Shown: positions 37,376 to 45,869 of the stretch, piece after piece | Position numbering within the stretch: position 1 is the first letter of the stretch | Layout of the letters: each line of letters starts with the position of its first letter | Source: Bacteroidia bacterium | GTDB lineage: Bacteria; Bacteroidota; Bacteroidia; SXHM01 | Direction: 5' to 3' | Assembly (NCBI GenBank): GCA_022072225.1 | Contig: JAJVIC010000006.1 | Span: forward strand, 199,785-263,784 | Length of the DNA stretch: 64,000 nucleotides | Made by a program: the position numbers and the translations under genes | The notes under the pieces: model-generated | Database searches by the model: none | The model's input: the letters and a program-made list of their open reading frames with translations, nothing else | Told to the model about the DNA's origin: nothing

Positions 37376-38131
37376 ATGTCCGACAGCATTGTTATTATAC
37401 CAACCTACAACGAAAAAGAAAACATTGAAGCGATGATTCGCAAGGTGTTTTCTTTGGCAAAAGACTTCCATTTGCTTATTGTTGACGATGGCTCTCCTGA
37501 CGGAACAGCAACGATTGTAAAAAATCTGCAAAAGGAATTTTCGGATAAACTATTTCTGGAAGAACGAAGCGGGAAACTTGGACTGGGAACGGCTTACATT
37601 CATGGTTTCAAATGGGGATTACAACGCAGCTATCAATATTTTTTTGAAATGGATTGCGATTTTTCTCACAATCCTGAAGATCTAATTAAACTATATGATG
37701 CCTGTGCAAAAAACGGTGCTGACTTATCCATTGGTTCGCGCTACATTACCGGTTTGAATGTAGTAAACTGGCCACTCGGTCGTGTACTGATGTCATACTT
37801 TGCTTCGGTATATGTGCGTTTTATTACAGGAATGGAAATACGAGATACCACTGCGGGTTTTAAATGCTACAAACGAGAAGTACTGGAAACAATTCCTTTA
37901 GACAAAATCAGGTTTTTCGGCTACGCTTTTCAAATTGAAATGAAATTTACCGCATGGAAATTTGGTTTTAACCTGGTGGAAGTTCCTATTATTTTTACCG
38001 ACCGGACAGCAGGAGAATCAAAGATGAGCACAGGTATTTTCAGAGAGGCGCTTTTCGGAGTTTTAGAGATGAAATGGAAAAGTTTTTTCCGCAGCTACGA
38101 TCGAAAAAAACACAGAACTACAGAAAAGTGA
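37376..38131 (+). CDS. Polyprenol monophosphomannose synthase-like GT2 glycosyltransferase
   Basis: A 251-residue GT2 enzyme similar to dolichol-phosphate-mannose synthase: SIVIIPTYNEKENIEAMI at the start, LLIVDDGSPDGTA (nucleotide-binding DDGSPDGT), MDCDFSHNPEDL (DxD-like metal site), the DTTAGFKCYKREVLE acceptor loop, and TDRTAGESKMS near the end. It lacks membrane helices, like single-domain DPMS. It probably transfers a hexose from a nucleotide sugar to a polyprenyl phosphate. A TAATTTAG box ends six bases before the ATG, and its stop overlaps the GTG of pyrC. Confidence 0.88.
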   Translation: MSDSIVIIPTYNEKENIEAMIRKVFSLAKDFHLLIVDDGSPDGTATIVKNLQKEFSDKLFLEERSGKLGLGTAYIHGFKWGLQRSYQYFFEMDCDFSHNPEDLIKLYDACAKNGADLSIGSRYITGLNVVNWPLGRVLMSYFASVYVRFITGMEIRDTTAGFKCYKREVLETIPLDKIRFFGYAFQIEMKFTAWKFGFNLVEVPIIFTDRTAGESKMSTGIFREALFGVLEMKWKSFFRSYDRKKHRTTEK

Positions 38132-39459
38132 ATTATATTATCCGCAACGCAAACATTGTAAACGAAGGAAAAATATATTCTTCGGATGTATTGATTTCAA
38201 ATGGTATCATATTAAAAACAGGAAGCGGAATTGATGCCGGAAACGCAACAGAAATAAATGCCGAAGGCAAATACCTCTTCCCGGGTGCTATTGATGACCA
38301 AGTGCATTTCCGCGAACCGGGTTTAACACACAAGGGAGAAATTTATACCGAAGCTAAAGCTGCTGTTGCAGGCGGAATTACTTCCTACATGGAAATGCCT
38401 AACACGGTTCCCAACACGCTGACACAAGAGTTACTCGGGCAAAAATATAAACGAGCTTCTGAATGTTCATTGGCTAATTATTCCTTCTTTATGGGTGCTT
38501 CGAACGACAATATTGAAGAAATATTGAAGACTGATGAAAAGAATGTGTGCGGCATAAAAATCTTCATGGGTTCATCTACCGGAAATATGTTGGTGGATAA
38601 TGAAAAAACACTGGAAGGAATTTTTTCGCGCTCACCTATGCTGATTGCAACGCATTGTGAAGACGAAGCAACCATAAGAGCCAACACAGAATTATTTAAA
38701 CAAAAGTATGGTGAAGAAATTCCTATAGAAGCTCATCCGCTCATCCGCAACGCAGAAGCCTGTTACAAAAGCTCCTCAATGGCGGTTGAATTGGCAAAAA
38801 AATACAATACACGTTTACACATTCTGCATATTTCTACAGCAAAAGAATGTGGTTTGTTTGACAACAAAACTCCGCTGAATGAAAAACGAATCACGGCCGA
38901 AGCCTGCATACACCACCTTTGGTTTGATGAGAGTTATTACAAAACAAAAGGAACTTTGTTAAAATGGAATCCTGCTGTGAAAGCGGCAAGCGACAAAGAT
39001 GAAATATTGAAAGCAGTATTAGATAACCGTATTGATATTATTGCCACCGACCACGCACCACACACCTGGGATGAAAAACAAAATAACTATCTGAAAGCGC
39101 CATCAGGCGGACCATTGGTGCAACATGCGTTACCCGCCATGCTTGAGTTTTACAAGCATGGGAAAATAAGTTTAGAGAAAATTGCAGAGAAAATGAGTCA
39201 TGCTGTTGCAGATTGTTTCCGCATTGAAAAGCGCGGATACATCCGCGAAGGTTATTTTGCAGATTTGGTTTTAGTGGATTTGGAAAAACCATGGACAGTA
39301 TCGAAAGAGAACATTTTATACAAATGCGGATGGAGCATTTTCGAAGGACAACAATTTTCATCATCGATTACACACACCTTTGTAAGTGGTCATCTGGCAT
39401 ATCAAAACGGAAAGTTTGATGAAAGTCAAAAAGGCAAACGAATGACTTTTGACAGATGA
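38128..39459 (+). CDS. pyrC: Dihydroorotase
   Basis: Cyclises carbamoyl aspartate to dihydroorotate in pyrimidine synthesis. The GTG at 38128 (overlapping the previous stop as GTGA) gives VNYIIRNANIVNEGKIY, the family start. Metal-site pieces: IDDQVHFREPG (here Q-x-H where most amidohydrolases have H-x-H), KIFMGSSTG with the carbamylated Lys, THCEDE, LHILHIST, ATDHAPHTW. The Q-x-H form is, as far as I recall, usual for Bacteroidota PyrC, so I keep the assignment. It overlaps the DUF4296 gene by four bases. Confidence 0.9.
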   Translation: MNYIIRNANIVNEGKIYSSDVLISNGIILKTGSGIDAGNATEINAEGKYLFPGAIDDQVHFREPGLTHKGEIYTEAKAAVAGGITSYMEMPNTVPNTLTQELLGQKYKRASECSLANYSFFMGASNDNIEEILKTDEKNVCGIKIFMGSSTGNMLVDNEKTLEGIFSRSPMLIATHCEDEATIRANTELFKQKYGEEIPIEAHPLIRNAEACYKSSSMAVELAKKYNTRLHILHISTAKECGLFDNKTPLNEKRITAEACIHHLWFDESYYKTKGTLLKWNPAVKAASDKDEILKAVLDNRIDIIATDHAPHTWDEKQNNYLKAPSGGPLVQHALPAMLEFYKHGKISLEKIAEKMSHAVADCFRIEKRGYIREGYFADLVLVDLEKPWTVSKENILYKCGWSIFEGQQFSSSITHTFVSGHLAYQNGKFDESQKGKRMTFDR

Positions 39460-39809
39460 AGAAACTGATTTTAATTGCCTTTGTATTCCTTGTTTTTTCA
39501 TGCAAACAAAAAAGCGTTGAAACACCCGGACATATATTAAAAAAGAAAGAATTAGTAGATGTGCAGGTTGATTTATACCTGGTAGAAGCCGCGCACAACA
39601 TGAATGTATTGAAGCCCGACAGTGCAGATACCGAATACAAAACATTATTTGAAACGGTGATGAAAAAACACAACATCACACGCGAAGATTACGAGAGTTC
39701 ACTGCGTTATTATGCGATTGATAATGAATCGCTGAATGAGATTTATGATAGTGTATTGGTAAAATTGACGCATCTGGAGAATACAGTTACGTATTCCAAA
39801 GACCAATAG
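39456..39809 (+). CDS. DUF4296 lipoprotein
   Basis: A 117-residue lipoprotein (lipobox LVFSC near residue 16). The mature part is helical and follows the DUF4296 pattern: KKKELVDVQVDLYLVEAAHN, then FETVMKKHNITREDYESSLRYYAIDNESLNEIYDSV. Function unknown. The cluster GT2, pyrC, DUF4296, NAD-dependent epimerase is recurrent in Bacteroidota, here with the epimerase convergent. Confidence 0.85.
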   Translation: MKKLILIAFVFLVFSCKQKSVETPGHILKKKELVDVQVDLYLVEAAHNMNVLKPDSADTEYKTLFETVMKKHNITREDYESSLRYYAIDNESLNEIYDSVLVKLTHLENTVTYSKDQ

Positions 39810-39812
39810 CTC

Positions 39813-40799
39813 TCACAAGAATTTACAGGCATTCTCCACCGCCTCTTTCACCGGAATAAAATTCCAATTCAGTTTTTCCTTTACTTTTTTGTTGCTGTAA
39901 ACATTGCGTTGCTGCCCTGTCATTGCTGTTTCGCGGGTAATGAAAGGATTAGAGTTGCTGAATAACCCTGCGAGCCAGGCAGCACGCCATGCTAAGGCAG
40001 ACATTAATGCTGTTGCACGAATGGAAGGTGCCGGTTTATTCAATGCAGCAGCAATCAGGTCAAATACTTTTTTGTAATCAAGATTTTCGGCAGCAAGAAT
40101 AAAACGTTCGTTTTTGATTTCGCTCTCTGTTAATGCAATCATAATTTTTGCAACATCGCGCACATCAATAAATGAGTTAGCACCACCGGGATAAAACCTC
40201 AAACCCTTGCGCACACTTTGTATCATTCTGCCGCTGCTCTTGGTCAAATCTCCGGGACCGATAATGATGCAGGGATTTACAATCACCACATCTAACCCTT
40301 CTTCGCTTGCACGCCATACTTCGCGCTCTGCACCATATTTACTGATGGCATAAGCAGAATTTTTATTCGAAATTTTCCACACGGTTTCTTCCGTCATTAT
40401 TTTATCGTTGTCGGCACGACCAAGTGCAGCAACGGAACTTACATGACATACTTTTTTTACGCCTTTTTCCATTGCGGCATTCACCACATTGGCGGTGCCT
40501 TCCACATTTACTTTTGATAAGTTGCTTTCGTCAGCAGCAGAAAAGGAAACAACAGCAGCGCAATGATAAATCTGCTCTACTCCTTCCATGGCATCGAGCA
40601 ACGAAAAATAATCCGTTACATCACCTTCCACCCAAATGGATTGAGCGGGAGCAGGCAAATTGTAATGCGCAAAAATCCTGTCAACTGTTGAAGTAGATGA
40701 GCCTGCCCGTTTCAATGCACGCACCTGCTTTCCGTTTCGGAGCAACTCCAGCAAAAGATGTGAACCCACTAAGCCCGTTGCGCCTGTTATTAAAATCAT
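39813..40799 (-). CDS. NAD(P)-dependent epimerase/dehydratase (extended SDR)
   Basis: A 328-residue extended short-chain dehydrogenase. The N-terminal dinucleotide loop TGATGLVGSHL, the VTDYFSLLDAM strand, HVSSVAALG with the catalytic Ser, the YAISKYGAE catalytic Tyr-x3-Lys, and VNPCIIIGPGD are all present. Nearest functional relatives are dihydroflavonol-4-reductase-like and 3-beta-HSD-like enzymes; the substrate is not clear. Convergent with DUF4296, divergent from the beta-helix gene. Confidence 0.88.
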   Translation of the reverse strand: MILITGATGLVGSHLLLELLRNGKQVRALKRAGSSTSTVDRIFAHYNLPAPAQSIWVEGDVTDYFSLLDAMEGVEQIYHCAAVVSFSAADESNLSKVNVEGTANVVNAAMEKGVKKVCHVSSVAALGRADNDKIMTEETVWKISNKNSAYAISKYGAEREVWRASEEGLDVVIVNPCIIIGPGDLTKSSGRMIQSVRKGLRFYPGGANSFIDVRDVAKIMIALTESEIKNERFILAAENLDYKKVFDLIAAALNKPAPSIRATALMSALAWRAAWLAGLFSNSNPFITRETAMTGQQRNVYSNKKVKEKLNWNFIPVKEAVENACKFL

Positions 40800-40853
40800 G
40801 GCTTAAAAGTATTGAAATGAACTTTAATGCTGATGTTTGCGTATCAATTAACC

Positions 40854-42662
40854 ATGAAAAAACTCTACTATTCTATTCTGCTGCTCTGTCTGAGCTTGTT
40901 TTCAACCGCACAAATAATTCCCGAAGCCAACCTTGTTGATTGGTCAGATGCAGGCTATCCGGGAAATTTTCCTGAGCCGGCAACCGTTCTCAGCGTTATG
41001 GATTATGGTGCCGTTGGTGATGGTGTTACAGACGACCGCCCTGCGGTTCTTGCTGCCATTGCTGCATTGAACAGCCAACCCGGTGTGGTTCTTTTTCCTG
41101 CGGGCAGCTATAAAATTTCTTCTACTGTAAGCATTCCTTCGGGAGTTGTTCTGCGTGGCGAGGGTGTTGAGGCAACTTTTATAAAGCTTAATATGGGTGG
41201 CTCTGCCATTAATGGTTTCCAGACTTCAGGAAGTATAAACGGAACTGAAGTTGCTGTTATTTCGGGCTATACAAAAGGTTCAACGCAATTGGTAATAGAT
41301 GGCATTCACGAAAACTATTTTGCAGAAGGCGATTATGTTGAACTGCGCCAAACCAACGGAACATGGGACACCAACCCCGCAACATGGGCAACCTATTCGG
41401 TAGGGCAGGTTGCAAAGATTACAGCCGTTGCCGGAACAACGATTACGCTTAATCAGCAACTGCGAATTGATTACGATGTTGCATTGAACCCGCATCTGCG
41501 AAAAACAACTCCAATTACCAATGTGGGAATTGAGTGCATGAATATTCAGCGTGTTGATGAACCGGTAAGTGGTGCAGGCTACAATATTCTGTTCAGCAAT
41601 TCTGCCAACTGCTGGGTAAAAGGAATTGAGAGCAACAAAAGCGTAGGCAGCCATGTAATGATTGAAAACAGCACCAACATTGAAGTGCGCAGCAGTTATT
41701 TTCACGATGCCTTTACCTACGATGGCAGCGGAACCCGCGGCTACGGTGTTACCCTCAACAACCACAGCGGGCAGTGCCTGATTGAAAACAACGCCTTCAA
41801 ACACCTGCGCCATGCCATGATGGTGAAACACGGAGCCAACGGAAACGTGTTTGGCTACAACTATTCGCTCGACCCTTTCCGTAGTGAAACACCTGCTGAT
41901 GCCGGAGGCGATATTTCGGTTCACGGACATTTTCCGTATGCCAATTTGTTTGAAGGCAACATTATTCAAACCTACATGATTGACCACTACTGGGGACCTG
42001 CCGGACCTTACAACACGTTTTTCCGCAACCGCACCGAGCTTTACGGAATCATTATGACCAACTCCAACGGCTACGACAGCAACCTGCAAAACCTGGTGGG
42101 TAATGAAACACCCAACACGGGTTTATTCATGGGTAATTACATCGTTTCAGGAAGCGGGCACATTCAACACGGCAACAATATTCGCGGAACCATAACACCG
42201 GCAGGAACCGAAGCAGTAAATGTTAATTCTTATTACCTTAACACTGTTCCTGATTTCTGGACAAATTCCGGCAACTGGCCCACCATTGGTTTTCCGAACA
42301 CATTAAATACAGGAAGCATTCCCGCAAAAATCCGCTACGATGCGGGAGGCGACATTACCCTGTGCAATGATGATTTTGTAACCGATGTTGCCGCAAATAC
42401 TTCTTCCGAAAAAGCTGTCGTTGCTTTTCCAAATCCTTTTTCGGACGGGTTATCGCTTTCTTATTTCGCTGAAAAAGCGGAAACTGTTTTCATATCGTTG
42501 CAGGATATTTCGGGAAAAACTGTTTTTGAGAAAAATGTGAGTGTTGTGAAAGGCAAAAACACAATTCCTGTGTTTGAAAGCAATTTACTAAAGAGTGGAA
42601 TGTATTTTCTAAAGATACAAACCTCTTGGACAACTACGAATTTGAAAATTATCTGCCGGTAA
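40854..42662 (+). CDS. Secreted right-handed beta-helix (pectate lyase-like) protein with T9SS sorting domain
   Basis: About 602 residues from the ATG at 40854, which gives a clean signal peptide (LYYSILLLCLSLFSTAQ). Residues 45-130 carry the pectate-lyase-3 start (SVMDYGAVGDGVTDDRPAVLAAIAAL, VVLFPAGSYKI, VVLRGEG). A long parallel beta-helix follows with Asn-rich turns (IENSTNIEVRSSYFHDAF, GYGVTLNNHSGQCLIENNAF). The last 75 residues are a T9SS type A domain (VAFPNPFSDGLSL, LQDISGKTVF, SGMYFLKI, basic end). It probably degrades or binds a polysaccharide; the catalytic residues cannot be assigned. It overlaps the convergent enoyl-CoA hydratase gene by 14 bases. Confidence 0.87.
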   Translation: MKKLYYSILLLCLSLFSTAQIIPEANLVDWSDAGYPGNFPEPATVLSVMDYGAVGDGVTDDRPAVLAAIAALNSQPGVVLFPAGSYKISSTVSIPSGVVLRGEGVEATFIKLNMGGSAINGFQTSGSINGTEVAVISGYTKGSTQLVIDGIHENYFAEGDYVELRQTNGTWDTNPATWATYSVGQVAKITAVAGTTITLNQQLRIDYDVALNPHLRKTTPITNVGIECMNIQRVDEPVSGAGYNILFSNSANCWVKGIESNKSVGSHVMIENSTNIEVRSSYFHDAFTYDGSGTRGYGVTLNNHSGQCLIENNAFKHLRHAMMVKHGANGNVFGYNYSLDPFRSETPADAGGDISVHGHFPYANLFEGNIIQTYMIDHYWGPAGPYNTFFRNRTELYGIIMTNSNGYDSNLQNLVGNETPNTGLFMGNYIVSGSGHIQHGNNIRGTITPAGTEAVNVNSYYLNTVPDFWTNSGNWPTIGFPNTLNTGSIPAKIRYDAGGDITLCNDDFVTDVAANTSSEKAVVAFPNPFSDGLSLSYFAEKAETVFISLQDISGKTVFEKNVSVVKGKNTIPVFESNLLKSGMYFLKIQTSWTTTNLKIICR

Positions 42663-43428
42663 AGTTTGCCTTGCGTTTTTCCAGAAAGGCAGAGGTGCCT
42701 TCTTTAAAATCTTCGGTTTCGCAGCAGGCTCCAAATTGGTCGTATTCAAAACGGAAACCATCGTTGCCCGGTTCAAAGTATTTGTTTACGCAATCAATTA
42801 CCCGCGAAATGGCAAATGGCGATTTGCTCATTATTTTTTTGAGCAGTTCAATGGTTTTGGGCAATAAGTCGTCTGAAGTGGTAACGTAATTTACCAAACC
42901 TAATTGTAAGGCTTCAGGCGCAGCAATCATGTCGGCAGTCATCAGCAGTTCCATTGCTTTACCCTTGCCTATGAGTTGTATCAGGCGCTGTGTTCCGCCA
43001 TATCCGGGTATTAAACCAAGGTTTACTTCGGGCTGACCAAACTTTGCGTTTTCAGATGCCAAACGGAAATGACAAGCCATTGCCAGTTCGCAACCACCGC
43101 CCAGGGCAAAACCGTTTACGGCAGCCACAACGGGTTTAGGACAATTCTCGATCTGGAAAAAAATATTTTGTCCTACCTCGGCAAGTTTGCTGCCCGATGT
43201 TTTATTCATTCCCTGAAAACCGCTGATGTCGGCACCTGCCACAAATGCCTTGTTTCCCGAGCCTGTAATGATGGCTGCTTTAACTGAATCGTTTTTCACC
43301 AAATCGTGCATCACATCCTGAAGTTCTGTTAGGGTTTGCCCGTTTAGCGCATTCAGTTTATCGGGACGGTTGATGGTGATAATCAGAATTCCTTCTCTGT
43401 TTTCGGTAAGTATGTTTTGGTATGCCAT
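42649..43428 (-). CDS. Enoyl-CoA hydratase/isomerase family protein
   Basis: A 259-residue crotonase-fold enzyme: oxyanion-hole segments KAFVAGADISGF and ALGGGCELAMACHFRLAS, catalytic glutamate region FGQPEVNLGLIPGYGGTQRL with both Glu-type positions (E in PEVNLG and the earlier CELAMA) present. It should hydrate short-chain 2-enoyl-CoA in fatty acid or amino acid breakdown or in butanoyl-CoA metabolism. It stands alone, 20 bases downstream of kup on the same strand. Confidence 0.92.
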   Translation of the reverse strand: MAYQNILTENREGILIITINRPDKLNALNGQTLTELQDVMHDLVKNDSVKAAIITGSGNKAFVAGADISGFQGMNKTSGSKLAEVGQNIFFQIENCPKPVVAAVNGFALGGGCELAMACHFRLASENAKFGQPEVNLGLIPGYGGTQRLIQLIGKGKAMELLMTADMIAAPEALQLGLVNYVTTSDDLLPKTIELLKKIMSKSPFAISRVIDCVNKYFEPGNDGFRFEYDQFGACCETEDFKEGTSAFLEKRKANFTGR

Positions 43429-43448
43429 AGTTGCAGGTAGTTGATTTA

Positions 43449-45392
43449 TTAATGATGGTCAACCCGTTTCAGGTTAAGATGTTTTGGCGGAGCAATAATG
43501 AGCGGGGCCTTTTCTACCAACACCGAACTGGTGTCGAGACCGAATGCTTTTTCTTCGCTCATGCTCAATTCTTTGAGCAGGAAATAAATGTCAAGAACAA
43601 TTTTGGTATAGAACGGAATTTCGTTGTCGTACGAAAGGAATTTTTCTATTACCACAAATTTAAAATCACCTATTACATTATTTTTATTCAGTGACTCATA
43701 ACGGCTGGTTATATCTACTTCATGATTTTTTACCATATCGGCCACTACCTGACGGAACATGAGGTTAATTCTGGGTTCAACGCGAAACCCGATTATAAAA
43801 TCAACGCGAATAGCATCGTTCTCTACCATTTGTTTTACCGAATATTCCATGCGGTAAGGTTCGTCAATTACATCTACGTGTACAAACCAATAGATATCTG
43901 CCCGTTTGGGTTGTTTCTGCAAAATGGAATACATCACTTTTGATTCAATTTCGCTCTTGCGGTCGGCACTGGTAAGGTAAACCAAATGGGTGGCAAACTT
44001 CGGAACACTTAAATCGTTACTCAAATCTTTGAGCAGCGTAAAGTATTTGTCAATTTTTACAAACTCCACATAACGGTTTTTAATTTTTCGTGCCTGATAC
44101 CATACAAACATAACTCCAACCAGCAACGAAGCAATCAGTAATGTTACCCAGCCGCCATGTTCAAACTTGCGCAGGTTAGCCACCAGAAAAGCTACTTCAA
44201 CGGTAACGAATATTGCAATGATAATAGAGCGGGGTATAACGTGCAAGTGGCGCAAACGCATATAAAACGACAGCAGCGTGGTAGTCATCAGCATGGTTAA
44301 AACAATAGCCAGACCATAGGCAGCCTCCATGTTTGCAGATTCTTTAAAGTAGAGTACAATACCAATACAGCCTGTGAGTAATAACCAGTTTACTGAAGGA
44401 ATATAAAGTTGTCCGCGCAAATCGGTAGGAAATTTCACTTTCACTTTAGGCCAGAAGTTAAGACGGATAGCCTCGTTAATCAGGGTAAACGAGCCGCTGA
44501 TTAATGCCTGACTGGCTACAATGGCGGCACCTGTTGAAATAACAATCCCTGTAATAAGAAACCATTGCGGCATAATGGCAAAGAACGGATTAGTACCTTC
44601 CAGTAAGTTGCCTTCGTGCGAAAGTAACCATGCGCCCTGCCCGAAATAATTAAGCAGCAACGATATTTTTACAAAAATCCATGTGATCCGTATGTTCTCT
44701 CTTCCGCAATGCCCTAAATCTGAATACAGCGCTTCGGCTCCCGTTGTACAAAGAAATACAGCGCCTAAAATCCAGAAACCTTCGGGACGGTTTACTAAAA
44801 GATTGTAACCATAATAGGGATTAAGCGCGCGCAAAACAGTTGGGTCGCAAACAAGCTGCATTGTTCCTAAAACAGCCAGCATCGAAAACCATATAAACAT
44901 TACCGGACCGAAAAACTTACCTACGAAACTGGTTCCGAACTGTTGAATAATAAACAGCACCGAGAGAATAGCTATTACAATAGGAATAGTTGGAATATCT
45001 GCATTCAGTACACGCAAACCTTCTACGGCAGAGGCCACCGAAATAGGAGGAGTAATAATACCATCGGCAAGCAAGGTGCTGCCGCCCAATATGGCAGGAA
45101 TATAAAGCCATTTGGTTTTCATTCTGCGTACCAGTGCAAACAGCGAAAAAATTCCGCCCTCACCTTTGTTATCGGCACGAAGGGTTATAATAACATATTT
45201 GAGAGTAGTCTGCAGCGTCAGTGTCCAGAAAATGCACGAAAGACCGCCCAAAACCAAATCAGGAGCAATGGGGCTTTTATCAATAATGGCTTTAAAAACA
45301 TAGAGCGGAGAAGTTCCGATGTCGCCAAAAATAATTCCAAGCGTAACTATTAGTCCGCCCGCTGTAACAGCCTGATGCCGCCTTGATGACAT
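43449..45392 (-). CDS. kup: Kup-type low-affinity potassium transporter
   Basis: A 647-residue K+/H+ symporter with twelve predicted helices and a C-terminal soluble part of about 200 residues. The start GGLIVTLGIIFGDIGTSPLYVFKAI is the family signature; GGIFSLFALVRR, ILGGSTLLADGIITPPISVASAVEGL, and TGAEALYSDLGHCG confirm it. Single gene, with a small membrane-protein gene 36 bases upstream on the same strand. Confidence 0.95.
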   Translation of the reverse strand: MSSRRHQAVTAGGLIVTLGIIFGDIGTSPLYVFKAIIDKSPIAPDLVLGGLSCIFWTLTLQTTLKYVIITLRADNKGEGGIFSLFALVRRMKTKWLYIPAILGGSTLLADGIITPPISVASAVEGLRVLNADIPTIPIVIAILSVLFIIQQFGTSFVGKFFGPVMFIWFSMLAVLGTMQLVCDPTVLRALNPYYGYNLLVNRPEGFWILGAVFLCTTGAEALYSDLGHCGRENIRITWIFVKISLLLNYFGQGAWLLSHEGNLLEGTNPFFAIMPQWFLITGIVISTGAAIVASQALISGSFTLINEAIRLNFWPKVKVKFPTDLRGQLYIPSVNWLLLTGCIGIVLYFKESANMEAAYGLAIVLTMLMTTTLLSFYMRLRHLHVIPRSIIIAIFVTVEVAFLVANLRKFEHGGWVTLLIASLLVGVMFVWYQARKIKNRYVEFVKIDKYFTLLKDLSNDLSVPKFATHLVYLTSADRKSEIESKVMYSILQKQPKRADIYWFVHVDVIDEPYRMEYSVKQMVENDAIRVDFIIGFRVEPRINLMFRQVVADMVKNHEVDITSRYESLNKNNVIGDFKFVVIEKFLSYDNEIPFYTKIVLDIYFLLKELSMSEEKAFGLDTSSVLVEKAPLIIAPPKHLNLKRVDHH

Positions 45393-45428
45393 GAATGGAA
45401 ATTTGAAGAGCGCTGCAAAAGTATGTAA

Positions 45429-45776
45429 TTAAGAAACCTGCTCAACAAGATTTTTATTTTTAAGCCGCTTATAATAAAAAACCGAAATTGAAATTGCGCC
45501 TGCTGCAAAACCAATACCTGCTAAGTCTTTATATTGGAGGTAATCAAAAAACTCGCAACACATCCAAAAGGCGTTTGCCATAATCCAGCACAGGATAGCA
45601 AGATTAACAAAAAACTCTTCGTCCCTGCGGGTGCGCCACGCAAGCAGGGCAGCAACAAAAATGGTGGGAACAATCATAATTACTCCCATTGTTTTCCATT
45701 CCATCATCCAGCAGGTGTCTTTCAGCAGCCAAAGAGGAATGTGTATGTTTTCGTATTTGCGTAGCGGATGTATCAT
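45429..45776 (-). CDS. Small membrane protein of unknown function
   Basis: A 115-residue protein with three hydrophobic helices (MGVIMIVPTIFVAALLAW, FFVNLAILCWIMANAFWMCCEF, IGFAAGAISISVFYY). The loops carry charged pairs (RTRRDEE). The N-terminus HPLRKYENIHIPLWLLKDTCWMM looks like a short amphipathic segment. I recognise no domain. It probably shares a transcript with kup, 36 bases downstream. Confidence 0.65.
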   Translation of the reverse strand: MIHPLRKYENIHIPLWLLKDTCWMMEWKTMGVIMIVPTIFVAALLAWRTRRDEEFFVNLAILCWIMANAFWMCCEFFDYLQYKDLAGIGFAAGAISISVFYYKRLKNKNLVEQVS

Positions 45777-45807
45777 GCGTAAAATTTTGCACGAAGATAA
45801 TCAGGCT

Positions 45808-45835
45808 TTGAATTTGAATGTAATTATTACCTTCG
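45808..45835 (+). promoter_or_regulatory. Probable promoter of the secreted esterase-like gene
   Basis: TTG (45808-45810), 17-base spacer, TACCTTCG (45828-45835), one mismatch to the -7 consensus. The ATG is 34 bases downstream. Confidence 0.5.
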
Positions 45836-45869
45836 CAGCATTAACCTTATAACCATTAAACTAAAAAAC

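Noticed and set aside
41280-42089. 269-residue reading frame on the minus strand
   Set aside because: It lies wholly inside the beta-helix gene in an antisense frame; its residues are low-complexity Val/Gly/Asn and match no family.
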